This document shows, piece after piece, positions 8,581 to 17,255 of a stretch of 64,000 nt of DNA. The position numbers were made by a program, and so were the translations under genes. The stretch comes from Gaiellasilicea sp963802765 (GTDB taxonomy: Bacteria > Actinomycetota > Thermoleophilia > Gaiellales > Gaiellaceae), in assembly GCA_963802765.1 (NCBI GenBank), contig CAWDJZ010000007.1, positions 691,149-755,148 of the forward strand. Reading direction: 5' to 3'. Position 1 is the first letter of the stretch; the number at the start of each line of letters is the position of its first letter. The notes under the pieces are model-generated. The model saw only the letters and a program-made list of their open reading frames with translations. It had not been told where the DNA came from and did no database searches.

Positions 8581-9732
8581 ATGTCCCGCTCGGTCATCGT
8601 CTCCGCGGTGCGCACGCCGTTCGGCAAGCTCGGCGGCGGCCTCGCCGGCTACCCGGCGACCGAGCTCGGCTCGCTCGTGATCAAGGCTGCGCTCGAGCGG
8701 ATCGGCCTCGAGCCCGACGAGCCCGAGTACACGATCATGGGTCAGGTGCTCCAGGCGGGAGCCGGCCAGGCGCCGGCCCGCCAGGCCGCGATCGGGGCCG
8801 GGCTTCCGAAGGAGACACCCGCCGACACGATCAACAAGGTCTGCGCGTCCTCGATCCGGGCCGTTCAGATCGCCGACGCGATGATCCGCGCCGGCGAGTC
8901 TGAGGTGATCGTGACGGGTGGGATGGAGTCGATGTCGAACGCGCCCTATCTCGTCAAGAAGGCGCGTTTCGGCTACCGGCTCGGGCATGGCGAGCTGATC
9001 GACTCGATGATCTTCGACGGGCTCACCGACGCGTACGACCAGCTGCACATGGTCCAGCACAACTCGATGGTCTCGCGCGAGCTCGGGATCAGCCGTGAGG
9101 AGCAGGACGCGTGGGCGCTCCGCTCGCACCAGCGGGCCGCGGCGGCGCAGGACGCGGGCCGCTACGACGCCGAGCTCGTCCCGGTCGGCGACGTCTCCGC
9201 CGACGAAGGCGTCCGGCGGGACACGACGATGGACTCGCTCTCACAGCTGAAGCCCGTCTTCGACCCCGAGGGGACGACCACGGCCGGCAACGCGCCCGGC
9301 GTCAACGACGGCGCGTCGTGCGTGATCGTGACGTCGGAGGAGTTCGCGCGTCGGCGCGGGCTCGAGGTCCTGGCGACGATCGTCTCGCAGGGATCCGTCG
9401 CGGACGACTTCGCGTACCTCGTGCGGACCCCGGCGAACGCGGCCGCGATCGCGTTCGACAAGGCCGGGAAGACGATCGAGGACGTCAAGCGCGTCGAGAT
9501 CAACGAGGCCTTCTCGTCGGTCGCGCTCAACTCGACCCGCATGCTCGGCGCCGACGAGGAGATCGTGAACGTGAACGGCGGCGCCGTCGCGCTCGGGCAC
9601 CCGATCGGGGCATCCGGCGGCCGCATCGTCGGGACGATGGTGCACGAGCTGCGCCGCAACGGGGGTGGCCTCGGCCTGGCGGCGATCTGCTCCGGCGGGG
9701 GCCAGGGCGACGCGCTCCTGATCGAGGTCTGA
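8581..9732 (+). CDS. Acetyl-CoA C-acyltransferase (thiolase)
   Basis: Thiolase of 383 residues. The nucleophilic Cys88 is in NKVCASSIRA. The catalytic His (about residue 340) is in ALGHPIGASGG and the second Cys (about 370) in ICSGGGQGDA. The insert loop with QDAWALRSHQRA is typical of acetoacetyl-CoA and beta-ketoacyl-CoA thiolases; which of the two cannot be decided here. The hydroxyacyl-CoA dehydrogenase 0.6 kb downstream suggests work in beta-oxidation or C4-CoA metabolism. Cytosolic. Confidence 0.93.
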   Translation: MSRSVIVSAVRTPFGKLGGGLAGYPATELGSLVIKAALERIGLEPDEPEYTIMGQVLQAGAGQAPARQAAIGAGLPKETPADTINKVCASSIRAVQIADAMIRAGESEVIVTGGMESMSNAPYLVKKARFGYRLGHGELIDSMIFDGLTDAYDQLHMVQHNSMVSRELGISREEQDAWALRSHQRAAAAQDAGRYDAELVPVGDVSADEGVRRDTTMDSLSQLKPVFDPEGTTTAGNAPGVNDGASCVIVTSEEFARRRGLEVLATIVSQGSVADDFAYLVRTPANAAAIAFDKAGKTIEDVKRVEINEAFSSVALNSTRMLGADEEIVNVNGGAVALGHPIGASGGRIVGTMVHELRRNGGGLGLAAICSGGGQGDALLIEV

Positions 9733-9776
9733 GCCCACCGAGCCTGCCCGCAAGCGTCAACGTCCGTGGTGGACCG

Positions 9777-9851
9777 GTCCGGGGACTGTCCCCGGACACG
9801 TCCCGGCAAGACGCGTCCGCGGTCAACAATTCAGCAACTCTTTTTCCACAG
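9777..9851 (+). repeat. REP-like palindromic repeat, copy 1
   Basis: A 75-base unit that starts with a 10-base inverted repeat around one base (GTCCGGGGAC, T, GTCCCCGGAC) and ends with CAACAATTCAG and then TCCACAG. It aligns without gaps to the unit at 27734-27808 on the minus strand, 60 of 75 bases identical. The first 21 bases and the CAACAATTCAG and TCCACAG blocks are identical. It lies between the thiolase and a small secreted-protein gene and abuts the latter's ribosome binding site. Confidence 0.75.
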
Positions 9852-9868
9852 GGAGGCGAGCGGCGCGC

Positions 9869-10355
9869 GTGCGCGTGATCTGCGCCGCGCTCGCTGCTGC
9901 CGCGGCCGGCGCTGCTCGCCACCGCGGCCGGCGCGCTCGCGTGCACGTGCGCTCCGGTCGACCTCGAGCGCGACCTACCCCGAGCTGACGGCGCCTTCGT
10001 CGGCACCGTGCTCGAGCGGCGCGAGTCCGGCGGCGAGGTCACGCTCCTCTTCCGCGTCGAGCAGATCTACAAGGGCGACATCGTGAACCGCGTCGAGGTG
10101 GTGACCCCGCGCGACAGCGCCGCCTGCGGGCTCGCTGCGGAGGTCGGAGAGCGGGTAGGGCTCCTGCTCGAGCGGGAGGGCGGCCGCTGGCGATCGGGCC
10201 TTTGCTCGCAGGTCGAGCCGGCCGCGTTTCTCGAGCTGACCGACGTCGAGGACCGGACGCTGCCGCCGCTCAACTGGGGCGGGATCGTCGTCGGCGCGCT
10301 CGTCCTCCTCGCCGGCGCGTTCTTCCTCGTGCGCCGGGTGCGCCGGCCCCGTTAG
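9869..10355 (+). CDS. Secreted TIMP/NTR-like protein with C-terminal membrane anchor, one +1 frameshift
   Basis: GTG start 8 bases after GGGAGGCGAG. A hydrophobic signal segment ends at ...LACTCAPVDLERDLPRAD; the Cys-rich start and the strand AFVGTVLERRE, FRVEQIYKGDI, a central CGL and CSQV resemble bacterial tissue-inhibitor-of-metalloprotease-like (NTR) domains. A single C-terminal membrane helix is followed by RRVRRPR. The signal peptide and the domain are in different frames; removing one G near 9908 joins them into about 161 residues. The function is unknown, and the NTR assignment rests on pattern only. Confidence 0.6.
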
Positions 10356-10358
10356 CCT
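10353..10358 (+). promoter_or_regulatory. -10 box of hydroxyacyl-CoA dehydrogenase gene, sharing the upstream TAG stop
   Basis: TAGCCT starts with the stop codon of the preceding gene (10353-10355) and ends eight bases before the ATG at 10367. Confidence 0.45.
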
Positions 10359-10366
10359 GCCGCGCG

Positions 10367-11197
10367 ATGGAGTTCGAGCATGTCCTCGTCGCGGGCGCAG
10401 GCCAGATGGGCGGCGGCATCGCCCAGGTCGTGGCCACTTCCGGCCGCCGCGTCTCGCTCTACGACGCCGCGCCCGGCGCAACCGAGCGCGGGCTCGCGGC
10501 CATGCGGACGAGCCTGGAGAAGCTGGCCGAGAAGGGAGGCGCGGATCCGGACGAGGTGCTCGCGCGTGTCACGGCGGTCGACGACCTCGTCGCCGCCGAC
10601 CTCCTGCTCGAGGCTGTGGTCGAGGACGCGTCCGTCAAGGAGGAGCTCTTCCGACGCGCCGACGAGCTGCTGCCCGACGGCGCGGTGCTCGCGTCGAACA
10701 CCTCCTCGATTCCGATCACCTCCCTCGCGGCGGTGACGAAACGGCCGGAGCAGGTGATCGGGATGCACTTCTTCAACCCGGTTCCCGTGCTGAAGCTCGT
10801 CGAGGTGATCCGGGCGGCGCAGACCTCGGACGAGACGGCCGCGGCGATCACGAAGCTCGCCGAGGAGCTGGGCAAGGTGCCGGCGCAGGCCAACGATTTT
10901 CCCGGCTTCGTCTCGAACCGCATCCTGATGCCGTTCATCAACGAAGCGGCCTACGCGCTGATGGAAGGCGTGGCCGAGCCCGAGGCGATCGACACGATCG
11001 CGAAGCTCGGCTTCGCACATCCGATGGGGCCGCTCGCGCTGGCCGACCTGATCGGCCTCGACACGTGCGTGGCGATCATGGAGGTGCTGCACGAGGGGCT
11101 CGGGAACCCGAAGTACGCTCCCTGTCCCCTCCTGCGCCAGTACGTTCAGGCGGGTCGGCTCGGCCGCAAGACGGGTCGGGGCTTCTACACGTATTGA
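10367..11197 (+). CDS. 3-hydroxyacyl-CoA (3-hydroxybutyryl-CoA) dehydrogenase
   Basis: NAD(P)-dependent dehydrogenase of 276 residues. The N-terminal Rossmann motif is VAGAGQMGGGIAQ (about 7-19). The signature around HFFNPVPVLKLVEVI contains the catalytic His, and the C-terminal helical domain has NRILMPFINEAAYA and FAHPMGPLALADLIGLD. This single-domain form resembles Hbd/PaaH/FadB2. With the thiolase upstream it would oxidise 3-hydroxyacyl-CoA in beta-oxidation or reduce acetoacetyl-CoA. It ends GFYTY, as is usual. Confidence 0.93.
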   Translation: MEFEHVLVAGAGQMGGGIAQVVATSGRRVSLYDAAPGATERGLAAMRTSLEKLAEKGGADPDEVLARVTAVDDLVAADLLLEAVVEDASVKEELFRRADELLPDGAVLASNTSSIPITSLAAVTKRPEQVIGMHFFNPVPVLKLVEVIRAAQTSDETAAAITKLAEELGKVPAQANDFPGFVSNRILMPFINEAAYALMEGVAEPEAIDTIAKLGFAHPMGPLALADLIGLDTCVAIMEVLHEGLGNPKYAPCPLLRQYVQAGRLGRKTGRGFYTY

Positions 11198-11240
11198 CCT
11201 CGATCCCTGAAACGGGGTAGGTCCACTCACGCGAACCGCC

Positions 11241-11285
11241 TATCCTGCCGAAAGACGGGTCAAAGGCACCGATCCGGGGGGAACG
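11241..11285 (+). promoter_or_regulatory. Promoter and short leader of the HD-GYP regulator gene
   Basis: TATCCT at 11241-11246 is a plausible -10 box. It would start a leader of about 33 bases containing GACGGGTCAAAGGC and ending in GGGGGG seven bases before the ATG. The leader is too short for a full c-di-GMP riboswitch, although the GAC..CAAAGGC string recalls part of one. Confidence 0.35.
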
Positions 11286-12353
11286 ATGCGCCTGCTGCTG
11301 GTCGACGACGATTCGGGTTTCCGCACACTCCTGCGGACGACGTTCGAGGACGTCGCCGTCGAAGTCGACGAGGCCGGCGACGCGGCCGAGGCCGAGCGGC
11401 GGATCGCGGAGTCGACGCCGGACGTGATCGTCCTCGACGTCGGCATGCCTGGGATGGACGGGCTCGCCTTCTGCCGCGAGCTGAAGTCGGACGCACGCAC
11501 GAGCTCGATCAGGATCGTGCTCCTGACCGGGATGGAAGACGTCGAGGAAGTGGCGGGCGCGGTCGGTGCAGACGCGCTCCTGCTGAAGCCGTTCCGCCCG
11601 CTCGAGCTGCTCAGCGTCGTCGAGCGGCTCGCCGGAGCCGACGTCGGCGTGCCGATGCGGCGGTCGAACGGCCGGCCCGACGAGGAACAGCTCGTCCTCT
11701 ACGCACGCGACCTCCGCCATCTGGTCGAGCTCGAGCGCGGCCAGAGGGTCTTGCTCGAGAGCGCGTACCGCGAGACCGTCTCGGCGCTCGCGACCGCGCT
11801 CGGCACGAAGGACACCGGCACGCGACAGCACTCGCAGCGCGTCCAGCGCTATGCGCTCGAGCTCGCCGCGGCGATCGACCCGCGGCTCGCCGCCGACCCG
11901 GGGCTCGAGTACGGCTTCCTCCTCCACGACATCGGGAAGATGGGCGTGCCCGACCAGATCCTGCTCAAGCCAGGCCCGCTCAGCGAGTCCGAGTGGCATG
12001 TGATGCGCGCCCACACCGTGCTCGGTGCCCAGATGATCGGCGGCGTCGCCTTCCTCCAGGGAGTTGGGGTCGACATCGTGCGCTCGCACCACGAGCGCTG
12101 GGACGGTCGCGGCTACCCCGACCGCCTCAGTGGTGAGGAGATCCCGATCGGAGCCCGGATCTTCGCCGTCGCCGACGCGCTCGATGCCATCACGAACCAC
12201 CGCCCCTACCGCGACGCCCGGAACTGGCGTGTCTCGCGCCGGGAGATCGTCGCCCAGTCCGGGAAGCAGTTCGACCCGGAGGTGGTTGACGGGTTCCGGG
12301 ATCGCGAGCACATCCTGCACGAGATCCGCCGGGAGTTTCTCGCCGCCGCGTAA
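11286..12353 (+). CDS. Response regulator with HD-GYP cyclic-di-GMP phosphodiesterase domain
   Basis: A 355-residue two-domain protein. Residues 1-120 form a receiver with phospho-acceptor Asp51 (VIVLDVGMPGMDG) and the conserved Lys in LLKPF. After a linker, the HD-GYP domain has HDIGKMGVPDQIL and the full HHERWDGRGYP motif, so hydrolysis of c-di-GMP is likely. No histidine kinase gene is nearby, so the partner is encoded elsewhere. Confidence 0.92.
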   Translation: MRLLLVDDDSGFRTLLRTTFEDVAVEVDEAGDAAEAERRIAESTPDVIVLDVGMPGMDGLAFCRELKSDARTSSIRIVLLTGMEDVEEVAGAVGADALLLKPFRPLELLSVVERLAGADVGVPMRRSNGRPDEEQLVLYARDLRHLVELERGQRVLLESAYRETVSALATALGTKDTGTRQHSQRVQRYALELAAAIDPRLAADPGLEYGFLLHDIGKMGVPDQILLKPGPLSESEWHVMRAHTVLGAQMIGGVAFLQGVGVDIVRSHHERWDGRGYPDRLSGEEIPIGARIFAVADALDAITNHRPYRDARNWRVSRREIVAQSGKQFDPEVVDGFRDREHILHEIRREFLAAA

Positions 12354-12364
12354 CACCCACCATC

Positions 12365-12370
12365 TAGACT
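12365..12370 (+). promoter_or_regulatory. -10 box of acyl-CoA dehydrogenase gene
   Basis: TAGACT ends eight bases before the ATG at 12379, the leaderless spacing seen repeatedly in this window. Confidence 0.45.
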
Positions 12371-12378
12371 CGCGCGCG

Positions 12379-13539
12379 ATGGACTTCTCGCTCACGGACG
12401 ACCAGCGGGAGATCCAGGCGCTGGCGCGGGAGGTCGCGCAGGCCGAGATCGAGCCGAACGCGGCCGCCTGGGACCGGGGGCACCACTTCCCGGCCGAGCT
12501 CTACGTGAAGCTCGCCGAGCTGGGCCTGATGGGCGTCTGCGTCCCGGAGGAGTACGGCGGCGTGGGCGCCGACTTCCTCTCCTACATCCTCGTGCTCGAG
12601 GAGCTCTCGCGCGCGGACGCGGGCGTCGGCGTGACGGTCGCCGTACACACGAGCGCGTGCACGCTCCCGATCCTCGCCTTCGGCACCGACGAGCAGCGGA
12701 GCCGCTTCGTCCCGCCGCTCGCGCACGGGGAGAAGATCGGCGCGTTCGCGCTCACCGAGGCGGGCTCCGGCTCGGATGCCGGGGCACTGCGGACGACGGC
12801 CGTCCCGGACGGGGACGGCTGGCGCATCTCCGGCTCGAAGCAGTTCATCACGACCGGCGAGCAGGCCGGCACGTTCGTCTTCTTCGCCCGGACCGATCCC
12901 GACGTCGAGGGGGCGCGCGGCGTCTCCGCGTTCATCCTCGACCGCGAGCACGTCGAGGTGACGCGCGAGGAGGAGAAGCTCGGCCTCAACTCCTCCTCGA
13001 CCGCCGAGCTGCGCGTCGAGACGCGGGTCGACGCCGATCGCCTGCTGCACGAGGAGCGCAGGGGGTTCACGGTCGCGATGGCGACGCTGGACGGCGGCCG
13101 GATCGGGATCGCCGCGCAGGCGCTCGGGATCGCGCAAGCTGCGTACGACGTCGCGCGGGAGTACGCGAAGGAGCGGCGTGCGTTCGGCAAGCGAATTGCC
13201 GAGCACCAGGCGATCCAGTGGAAACTCGCTGACATGTCGACCGAGATCGACGCCGCCAGGCTGCTCGTCTACAGGGCCGCCTGGTTGAAGGAGCGCGGCG
13301 AGCCGCACACCGAGGCCGGCGCGAAGGCCAAGCTCTACGCGTCCGAGATGGCGCGCCGCCAGACCGGGGAGGCGATCCAGATCCTCGGCGGCTATGGCTA
13401 CACGAAGGAGTTCCCGGTCGAGCGCTACTACCGCGACGCGAAGGTCACGGAGATCTACGAGGGGACGAGCGAGATCCAGCGGCTCGTGATCGCGCGCAAC
13501 ATCCTCGAGCTGCAGCGCGAGCCGGCCCTGAAGCAATGA
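12379..13539 (+). CDS. Acyl-CoA dehydrogenase
   Basis: FAD enzyme of 386 residues that passes electrons to ETF. Motifs in order: EEYGGVGADFLSY, the FAD/substrate stretch FALTEAGSGSDAG (about 132-144), QFITTGEQAG, and the C-terminal QILGGYGYTKEFPVERYYRDAK. The catalytic glutamate is probably that in ITEIYEGTSEIQ (here VTEIYEGTSE), as in short-chain acyl-CoA dehydrogenases. The ATR gene follows with an ATGA overlap. The acyl specificity is not clear. Confidence 0.94.
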   Translation: MDFSLTDDQREIQALAREVAQAEIEPNAAAWDRGHHFPAELYVKLAELGLMGVCVPEEYGGVGADFLSYILVLEELSRADAGVGVTVAVHTSACTLPILAFGTDEQRSRFVPPLAHGEKIGAFALTEAGSGSDAGALRTTAVPDGDGWRISGSKQFITTGEQAGTFVFFARTDPDVEGARGVSAFILDREHVEVTREEEKLGLNSSSTAELRVETRVDADRLLHEERRGFTVAMATLDGGRIGIAAQALGIAQAAYDVAREYAKERRAFGKRIAEHQAIQWKLADMSTEIDAARLLVYRAAWLKERGEPHTEAGAKAKLYASEMARRQTGEAIQILGGYGYTKEFPVERYYRDAKVTEIYEGTSEIQRLVIARNILELQREPALKQ

Positions 13540-14123
13540 GAGCGCGCGACGAGCCGGTCCGGCTGACGAGGATCTACACGCGCGGTGGCGACGCCGGCGA
13601 GACGTCGCTCGGCGACGGCTCGCGCGTCTCGAAGCTCGATTGCCGAATCGGTGCGTTCGGCACCGTCGACGAGCTCAACGCGGCGCTCGGGGTCGTGCTC
13701 GCCGGTGAGCTTCCTGGCGCGCTACGCGAGCCACTGACGCGGGTCCAGAACGAGCTCTTCGACGTCGGCGCCGACCTCTCCGTCCCCTGGGGGATTACCG
13801 ACCGGCTGCGCGTCGAGCAGGGAATGATCGACGGGCTCGAGCAGCTCTGCGACGACTTCAACGCCGACCTGCCCGAGCTGCGCAGCTTCGTCCTGCCCGG
13901 CGGCACGGAGACCGCCGCCAGGCTGCACGTCGCCCGCACGATCTGCCGCCGCGCCGAGCGCGAGGTGCTGCTCGGCACCGGCGAAGTCGAGCTGAACCCG
14001 CTCGTCCTCACGTACCTGAACCGGCTCTCCGACCTGCTCTTCATCCTCGCCCGCACCGCGAACGCCCTGGCCGGCGCCGACGAGCCCCTGTGGAAGCCTG
14101 GGAGCTCGCAGCCGCGTTCGTAG
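13536..14123 (+). CDS. PduO-type ATP:cob(I)alamin adenosyltransferase
   Basis: Makes adenosylcobalamin from cob(I)alamin and ATP. The N-terminal motif IYTRGGDAGETSLGDGSRVSK matches the PduO ATP loop, and FVLPGGTETAARLHVARTICRRAER contains the conserved Arg cluster. At 195 residues it is full length. Start codon overlaps the stop of the acyl-CoA dehydrogenase (ATGA). The AdoB12-dependent methylmalonyl-CoA mutase is the next gene but one, which fits its job. Confidence 0.92.
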   Translation: MRARDEPVRLTRIYTRGGDAGETSLGDGSRVSKLDCRIGAFGTVDELNAALGVVLAGELPGALREPLTRVQNELFDVGADLSVPWGITDRLRVEQGMIDGLEQLCDDFNADLPELRSFVLPGGTETAARLHVARTICRRAEREVLLGTGEVELNPLVLTYLNRLSDLLFILARTANALAGADEPLWKPGSSQPRS

Positions 14124-14836
14124 GCTCGTTCGTCGCCGGGTACGTGGGCTCGATGCTCGGCCTCGTGCTCGGGACGCTCCGGCTGCCGCTGATCGTCGCC
14201 CTGACGGGAAGCCCGGTCGCGGCTGCGGGGACGAACATCGCCATCTCCGCGGCCTCGGCGGGCGCGGGGGCAGCCGGGCACCTTCGTGCGGGGCGCGTCG
14301 ACTGGCGCATCGTCGCGTGGATGGCCCCGCCGTCCATCGCCGGCGCGATCCTCGGCGCGATCCTCGCCGACGACGTCTCCGAGCGGCTGCTCTACGCGGC
14401 GATCGCGGCCGTGCTGCTCTGGAGCGGGATCGACCTGGCCTTGCGGCCGGTGCACGCGCGCACCCGTGATCGGCTGCGGCTCTGGCCTGCCGCGACGTCC
14501 GGGTTCGGGATCGGCGCGCTCGGCGGCGCCGTCGGCGTCATCCTCGGCACGCTGCGGATGCCGGCACTGGTGCGCGGCGTGGGCATGGACGTCGGGCGTG
14601 CGGCGGGCACGAACCTCGTGGTCGGCTTCCTCCTTGGCATCGCCGGCTTCGCGGCGCACGCCGGCGAGGTCGGGGTCGAGTGGGGCCTGCTCGCGGCCGG
14701 GCTCGCCGGCGCGCTTCCGGGCGGCTGGCTCGGGGCGCAGGCGACCGGCCGGATCGACGAGAATAGGCTCCGCATCGCGCTCGGCGCGGTGCTCGTCGTC
14801 GTCGGCGTCGCCTTCGCCGCGCAGGCGCTCCTGTAG
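14090..14836 (+). CDS. TauE/SafE-family membrane permease
   Basis: About 248 residues with seven or eight predicted membrane segments and the two-fold repeat typical of TauE/SafE proteins: VGSMLGLVLGTLRLPLIV in the first half and GALGGAVGVILGTLRMPALV in the second. These proteins export sulfite, organosulfonates or other anions; the substrate here is unknown. The GTG start lies 34 bases inside the adenosyltransferase gene. Confidence 0.82.
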   Translation: MEAWELAAAFVGSFVAGYVGSMLGLVLGTLRLPLIVALTGSPVAAAGTNIAISAASAGAGAAGHLRAGRVDWRIVAWMAPPSIAGAILGAILADDVSERLLYAAIAAVLLWSGIDLALRPVHARTRDRLRLWPAATSGFGIGALGGAVGVILGTLRMPALVRGVGMDVGRAAGTNLVVGFLLGIAGFAAHAGEVGVEWGLLAAGLAGALPGGWLGAQATGRIDENRLRIALGAVLVVVGVAFAAQALL

Positions 14837-14845
14837 CCGCTCGCC

Positions 14846-14851
14846 TATCAT
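14846..14851 (+). promoter_or_regulatory. -10 box of methylmalonyl-CoA mutase gene
   Basis: TATCAT ends six bases before the ATG at 14858, consistent with a leaderless message. Confidence 0.5.
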
Positions 14852-14857
14852 CGGCGC

Positions 14858-16525
14858 ATGGCGACGACCGAGGACCGCGGCTCTCTGAGCGGCACGCAGG
14901 CGTGGCGGGAGGAGCTCTACGCCCGGCAGCCGGAGCGTCAGGGAGAGCTCTTCACGACCATCTCGGGGCTCGAGAACGAGCCGCTCGCGACCCCCGACAC
15001 CGTCGAGATCGACTACGACCGCGACCTCGGCTACCCGGGCGTCTTTCCGTTCACGCGCGGCGTCTATCCCTCGATGTACCGCGGCAAGCTCTGGACGATG
15101 CGGCAGTTCGCGGGCTTCGGCACCGCCGAGGAGACGAACGAGCGATTCCGCTACCTGCTCGACCACGGCCAGACCGGGCTCTCGACCGCGTTCGACATGC
15201 CGACGCTGATGGGCTACGACTCGGACCACGCCCGCTCGCTCGGCGAGGTCGGCCGCGAGGGCGTGGCGATCGACTCGCTCGAGGACACGGAGACGCTCTT
15301 CCGCGGCATCCCGCTCGGCGAGGTCTCGACCTCGATGACGATCAACTCGCCGGCGGCGATCCTGCTCGCGTTCTACATCGCGGTCGGCGAGGAGCAGGGC
15401 GTGCCGGCGGCGGAGCTGCGCGGGACGATCCAGACGGACATCCTCAAGGAGTACATCGCGCAGAAGGAGTACATCTTCCCGCCGGAGCCCTCGATGCGGC
15501 TCGTCACCGACATGGTCGAGTACTGCGCGCGCGAGCTGCCGAAGTGGCATCCGATCTCGATCTCCGGCTACCACATCCGCGAGGCGGGCTCGACCGCGGC
15601 GCAGGAGCTGGCGTTCACGCTCGCGGACGGCTTCACCTACGTCGAGTGGGCGGTCGCGCGCGGCCTCGACGTCGACGACTTCGCGCCCCGGCTCAGCTTC
15701 TTCTTCAACGCGCACCTCGACTTCTTCGAGGAGATCGCCAAGTACCGGGCCGCGCGCCGGATCTGGGCGCGAGAGCTGCGCGACCGCTTCGGCGCACGCA
15801 ACCCGCGCTCGTGGCTGATGCGCTTCCACTCCCAGACCGCCGGCGTCTCGCTGACGGCGCAGCAGCCGGAGGTGAACATCGTTCGAACGGCGATCGAGGC
15901 CCTCGCCGCCGTGCTGGGCGGGACGCAGTCGCTGCACACGAACTCATTCGACGAGGCGCTGGCGCTGCCGACCGAGGACGCCGTGCGCATCGCCCTGCGC
16001 ACGCAGCAGGTGATCGCACACGAGACGGGGGTCGTGAACGCGATCGACCCGCTCGGCGGCTCCTATCACGTCGAGGAGCTGACGAACCGGATCGAGGCGC
16101 AGGCGTACGACTACTTCGACCGGATCGAGAAGCTGGGCGGGATGGTTGAGGCGATCAAACAGAACTTCCCGCAACGAGAGATAGCAGACGCGGCGTTTCG
16201 CTATCAGGCGGAAGTGGAGCGCGGCGAACGCGTTGTCGTTGGCGTCAACCGGTATCAGCTCGAGGACGAGGCATCGCCGGAGCTCCTCAAGATCGACGCG
16301 GCGCTCGAGACGAAGCAGATCGAGCGCGTGAAGGCGCTCAAGGGCCGCCGCGACTCGGCGGTCGTACATGCGCGCCTCGGCGCGCTGAAGGAGGCGGCCG
16401 CACGTGACGACGTCAACCTCATGCCGGTGATCCTGGACGCGGCGCGCGACTACGTCACGATGGGCGAGATGTGCGACGCCTGGCGCGAGGTCTGGGGCAC
16501 CTGGCGCGAAACGCCAGTGTTTTAG
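14858..16525 (+). CDS. Methylmalonyl-CoA mutase, large (catalytic) subunit
   Basis: A 555-residue TIM-barrel subunit lacking the B12 domain, which is encoded separately at 17256. Typical stretches are YPGVFPFTRGVYPSMYRGK, the substrate-binding QFAGFGTAEETNERF, GLSTAFDMPTLMGYDSD, and HTNSFDEALALPTEDAVRIA. It isomerises (R)-methylmalonyl-CoA to succinyl-CoA. The ethylmalonyl-, isobutyryl- and hydroxyisobutyryl-CoA mutases share this fold, so the exact substrate is inferred from the neighbourhood. Its TAG stop overlaps the TAA of the convergent MBL gene. Confidence 0.92.
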   Translation: MATTEDRGSLSGTQAWREELYARQPERQGELFTTISGLENEPLATPDTVEIDYDRDLGYPGVFPFTRGVYPSMYRGKLWTMRQFAGFGTAEETNERFRYLLDHGQTGLSTAFDMPTLMGYDSDHARSLGEVGREGVAIDSLEDTETLFRGIPLGEVSTSMTINSPAAILLAFYIAVGEEQGVPAAELRGTIQTDILKEYIAQKEYIFPPEPSMRLVTDMVEYCARELPKWHPISISGYHIREAGSTAAQELAFTLADGFTYVEWAVARGLDVDDFAPRLSFFFNAHLDFFEEIAKYRAARRIWARELRDRFGARNPRSWLMRFHSQTAGVSLTAQQPEVNIVRTAIEALAAVLGGTQSLHTNSFDEALALPTEDAVRIALRTQQVIAHETGVVNAIDPLGGSYHVEELTNRIEAQAYDYFDRIEKLGGMVEAIKQNFPQREIADAAFRYQAEVERGERVVVGVNRYQLEDEASPELLKIDAALETKQIERVKALKGRRDSAVVHARLGALKEAAARDDVNLMPVILDAARDYVTMGEMCDAWREVWGTWRETPVF

Positions 16526-17235
16526 AACTCCAGCTCGAGCCCGTCGTAGGCGAGCTCGGAGCCTTCGGGCGCCGGTCGCTCGTCGGGCCGGTGGGTGAGC
16601 AGGATCCGCTTCGCGAGGCCGTTCGCGGCTGCGGCGTCGACCTCCTCGGCCGTGAGATGCCCTCGCGTCGGTCCGTCGAGCGCGGCGCTCTGAAGCGTCG
16701 CCTCGGCGAGGAGGAGATCAGCGCCGTCGGCGAGCTCGCCGAGCGCGTCGCATGGCCCACTGTCGCCCGAGTACGCGAGCACGCGGTCGCCTTCGACGCG
16801 AAAGCCGTGCGTCTTCATGTCGTAGTGCAGGAGCGGCACGGCCGTCACCTGGAGCCCCGCAGCGACGAACGGGACGCGCGCCTCGTACTCCGAGACGTCG
16901 AACGCGCGGTCGAGCATGTCCTCGGTGCCGAGCAGTGCGAGCGCCGGCTTCAGCTCCTCGTGCGCGCCCGGCGGGAGCCAGAGCTCGACGCGCGGAGCGT
17001 CTCCGCCCGGCCCGTAGAGGCTGCCCCAGACCCACGGGATCAGGTCGCCCCAATGGTCGAGATGGAGGTGGGTGATCGCGATCGCCTCGACGCTCGGCCA
17101 GGGCTCTCGCTGGCGCAACTTCGCGAGCACGCCAGGCCCGCAGTCGAGCAGCAACTTGTCGTCGACGAGGTAGCCCGAACAGGCACCGCCGGGGTTGGGC
17201 CAGGCGGGCGACGAGCCGATGACTGTGAGGCGCAC
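16522..17235 (-). CDS. Metallo-beta-lactamase-fold hydrolase (RNase Z-like subgroup)
   Basis: A 237-residue MBL hydrolase with the dinuclear zinc motif THLHLDHWGDL (about residue 56), a downstream Asp in AYSGDSGPCDAL, and a terminal His in LTHRPDE. The layout, with a compact N-terminal VIGSSPAWPNPGGACSGYLV, is like RNase Z/phosphodiesterase-type MBLs rather than lactamases. The substrate is unknown. It starts at GTG, divergent from the B12-domain gene with 20 bases between them. Confidence 0.82.
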   Translation of the reverse strand: MRLTVIGSSPAWPNPGGACSGYLVDDKLLLDCGPGVLAKLRQREPWPSVEAIAITHLHLDHWGDLIPWVWGSLYGPGGDAPRVELWLPPGAHEELKPALALLGTEDMLDRAFDVSEYEARVPFVAAGLQVTAVPLLHYDMKTHGFRVEGDRVLAYSGDSGPCDALGELADGADLLLAEATLQSAALDGPTRGHLTAEEVDAAAANGLAKRILLTHRPDERPAPEGSELAYDGLELEF

Positions 17236-17240
17236 CGCCG

Positions 17241-17246
17241 TATACT
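17241..17246 (+). promoter_or_regulatory. -10 box of B12-binding subunit gene
   Basis: TATACT ends nine bases before the ATG at 17256. On the other strand the same spot reads CAGTAT, six bases before the divergent GTG, so it may serve both genes. Confidence 0.4.
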
Positions 17247-17255
17247 GCCGACGCC

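Noticed and set aside
11253..11285. A c-di-GMP riboswitch ahead of the HD-GYP gene
   Set aside because: There are only about 33 bases between the likely start site and the ATG, too few for either known class, and the match is limited to one short string.
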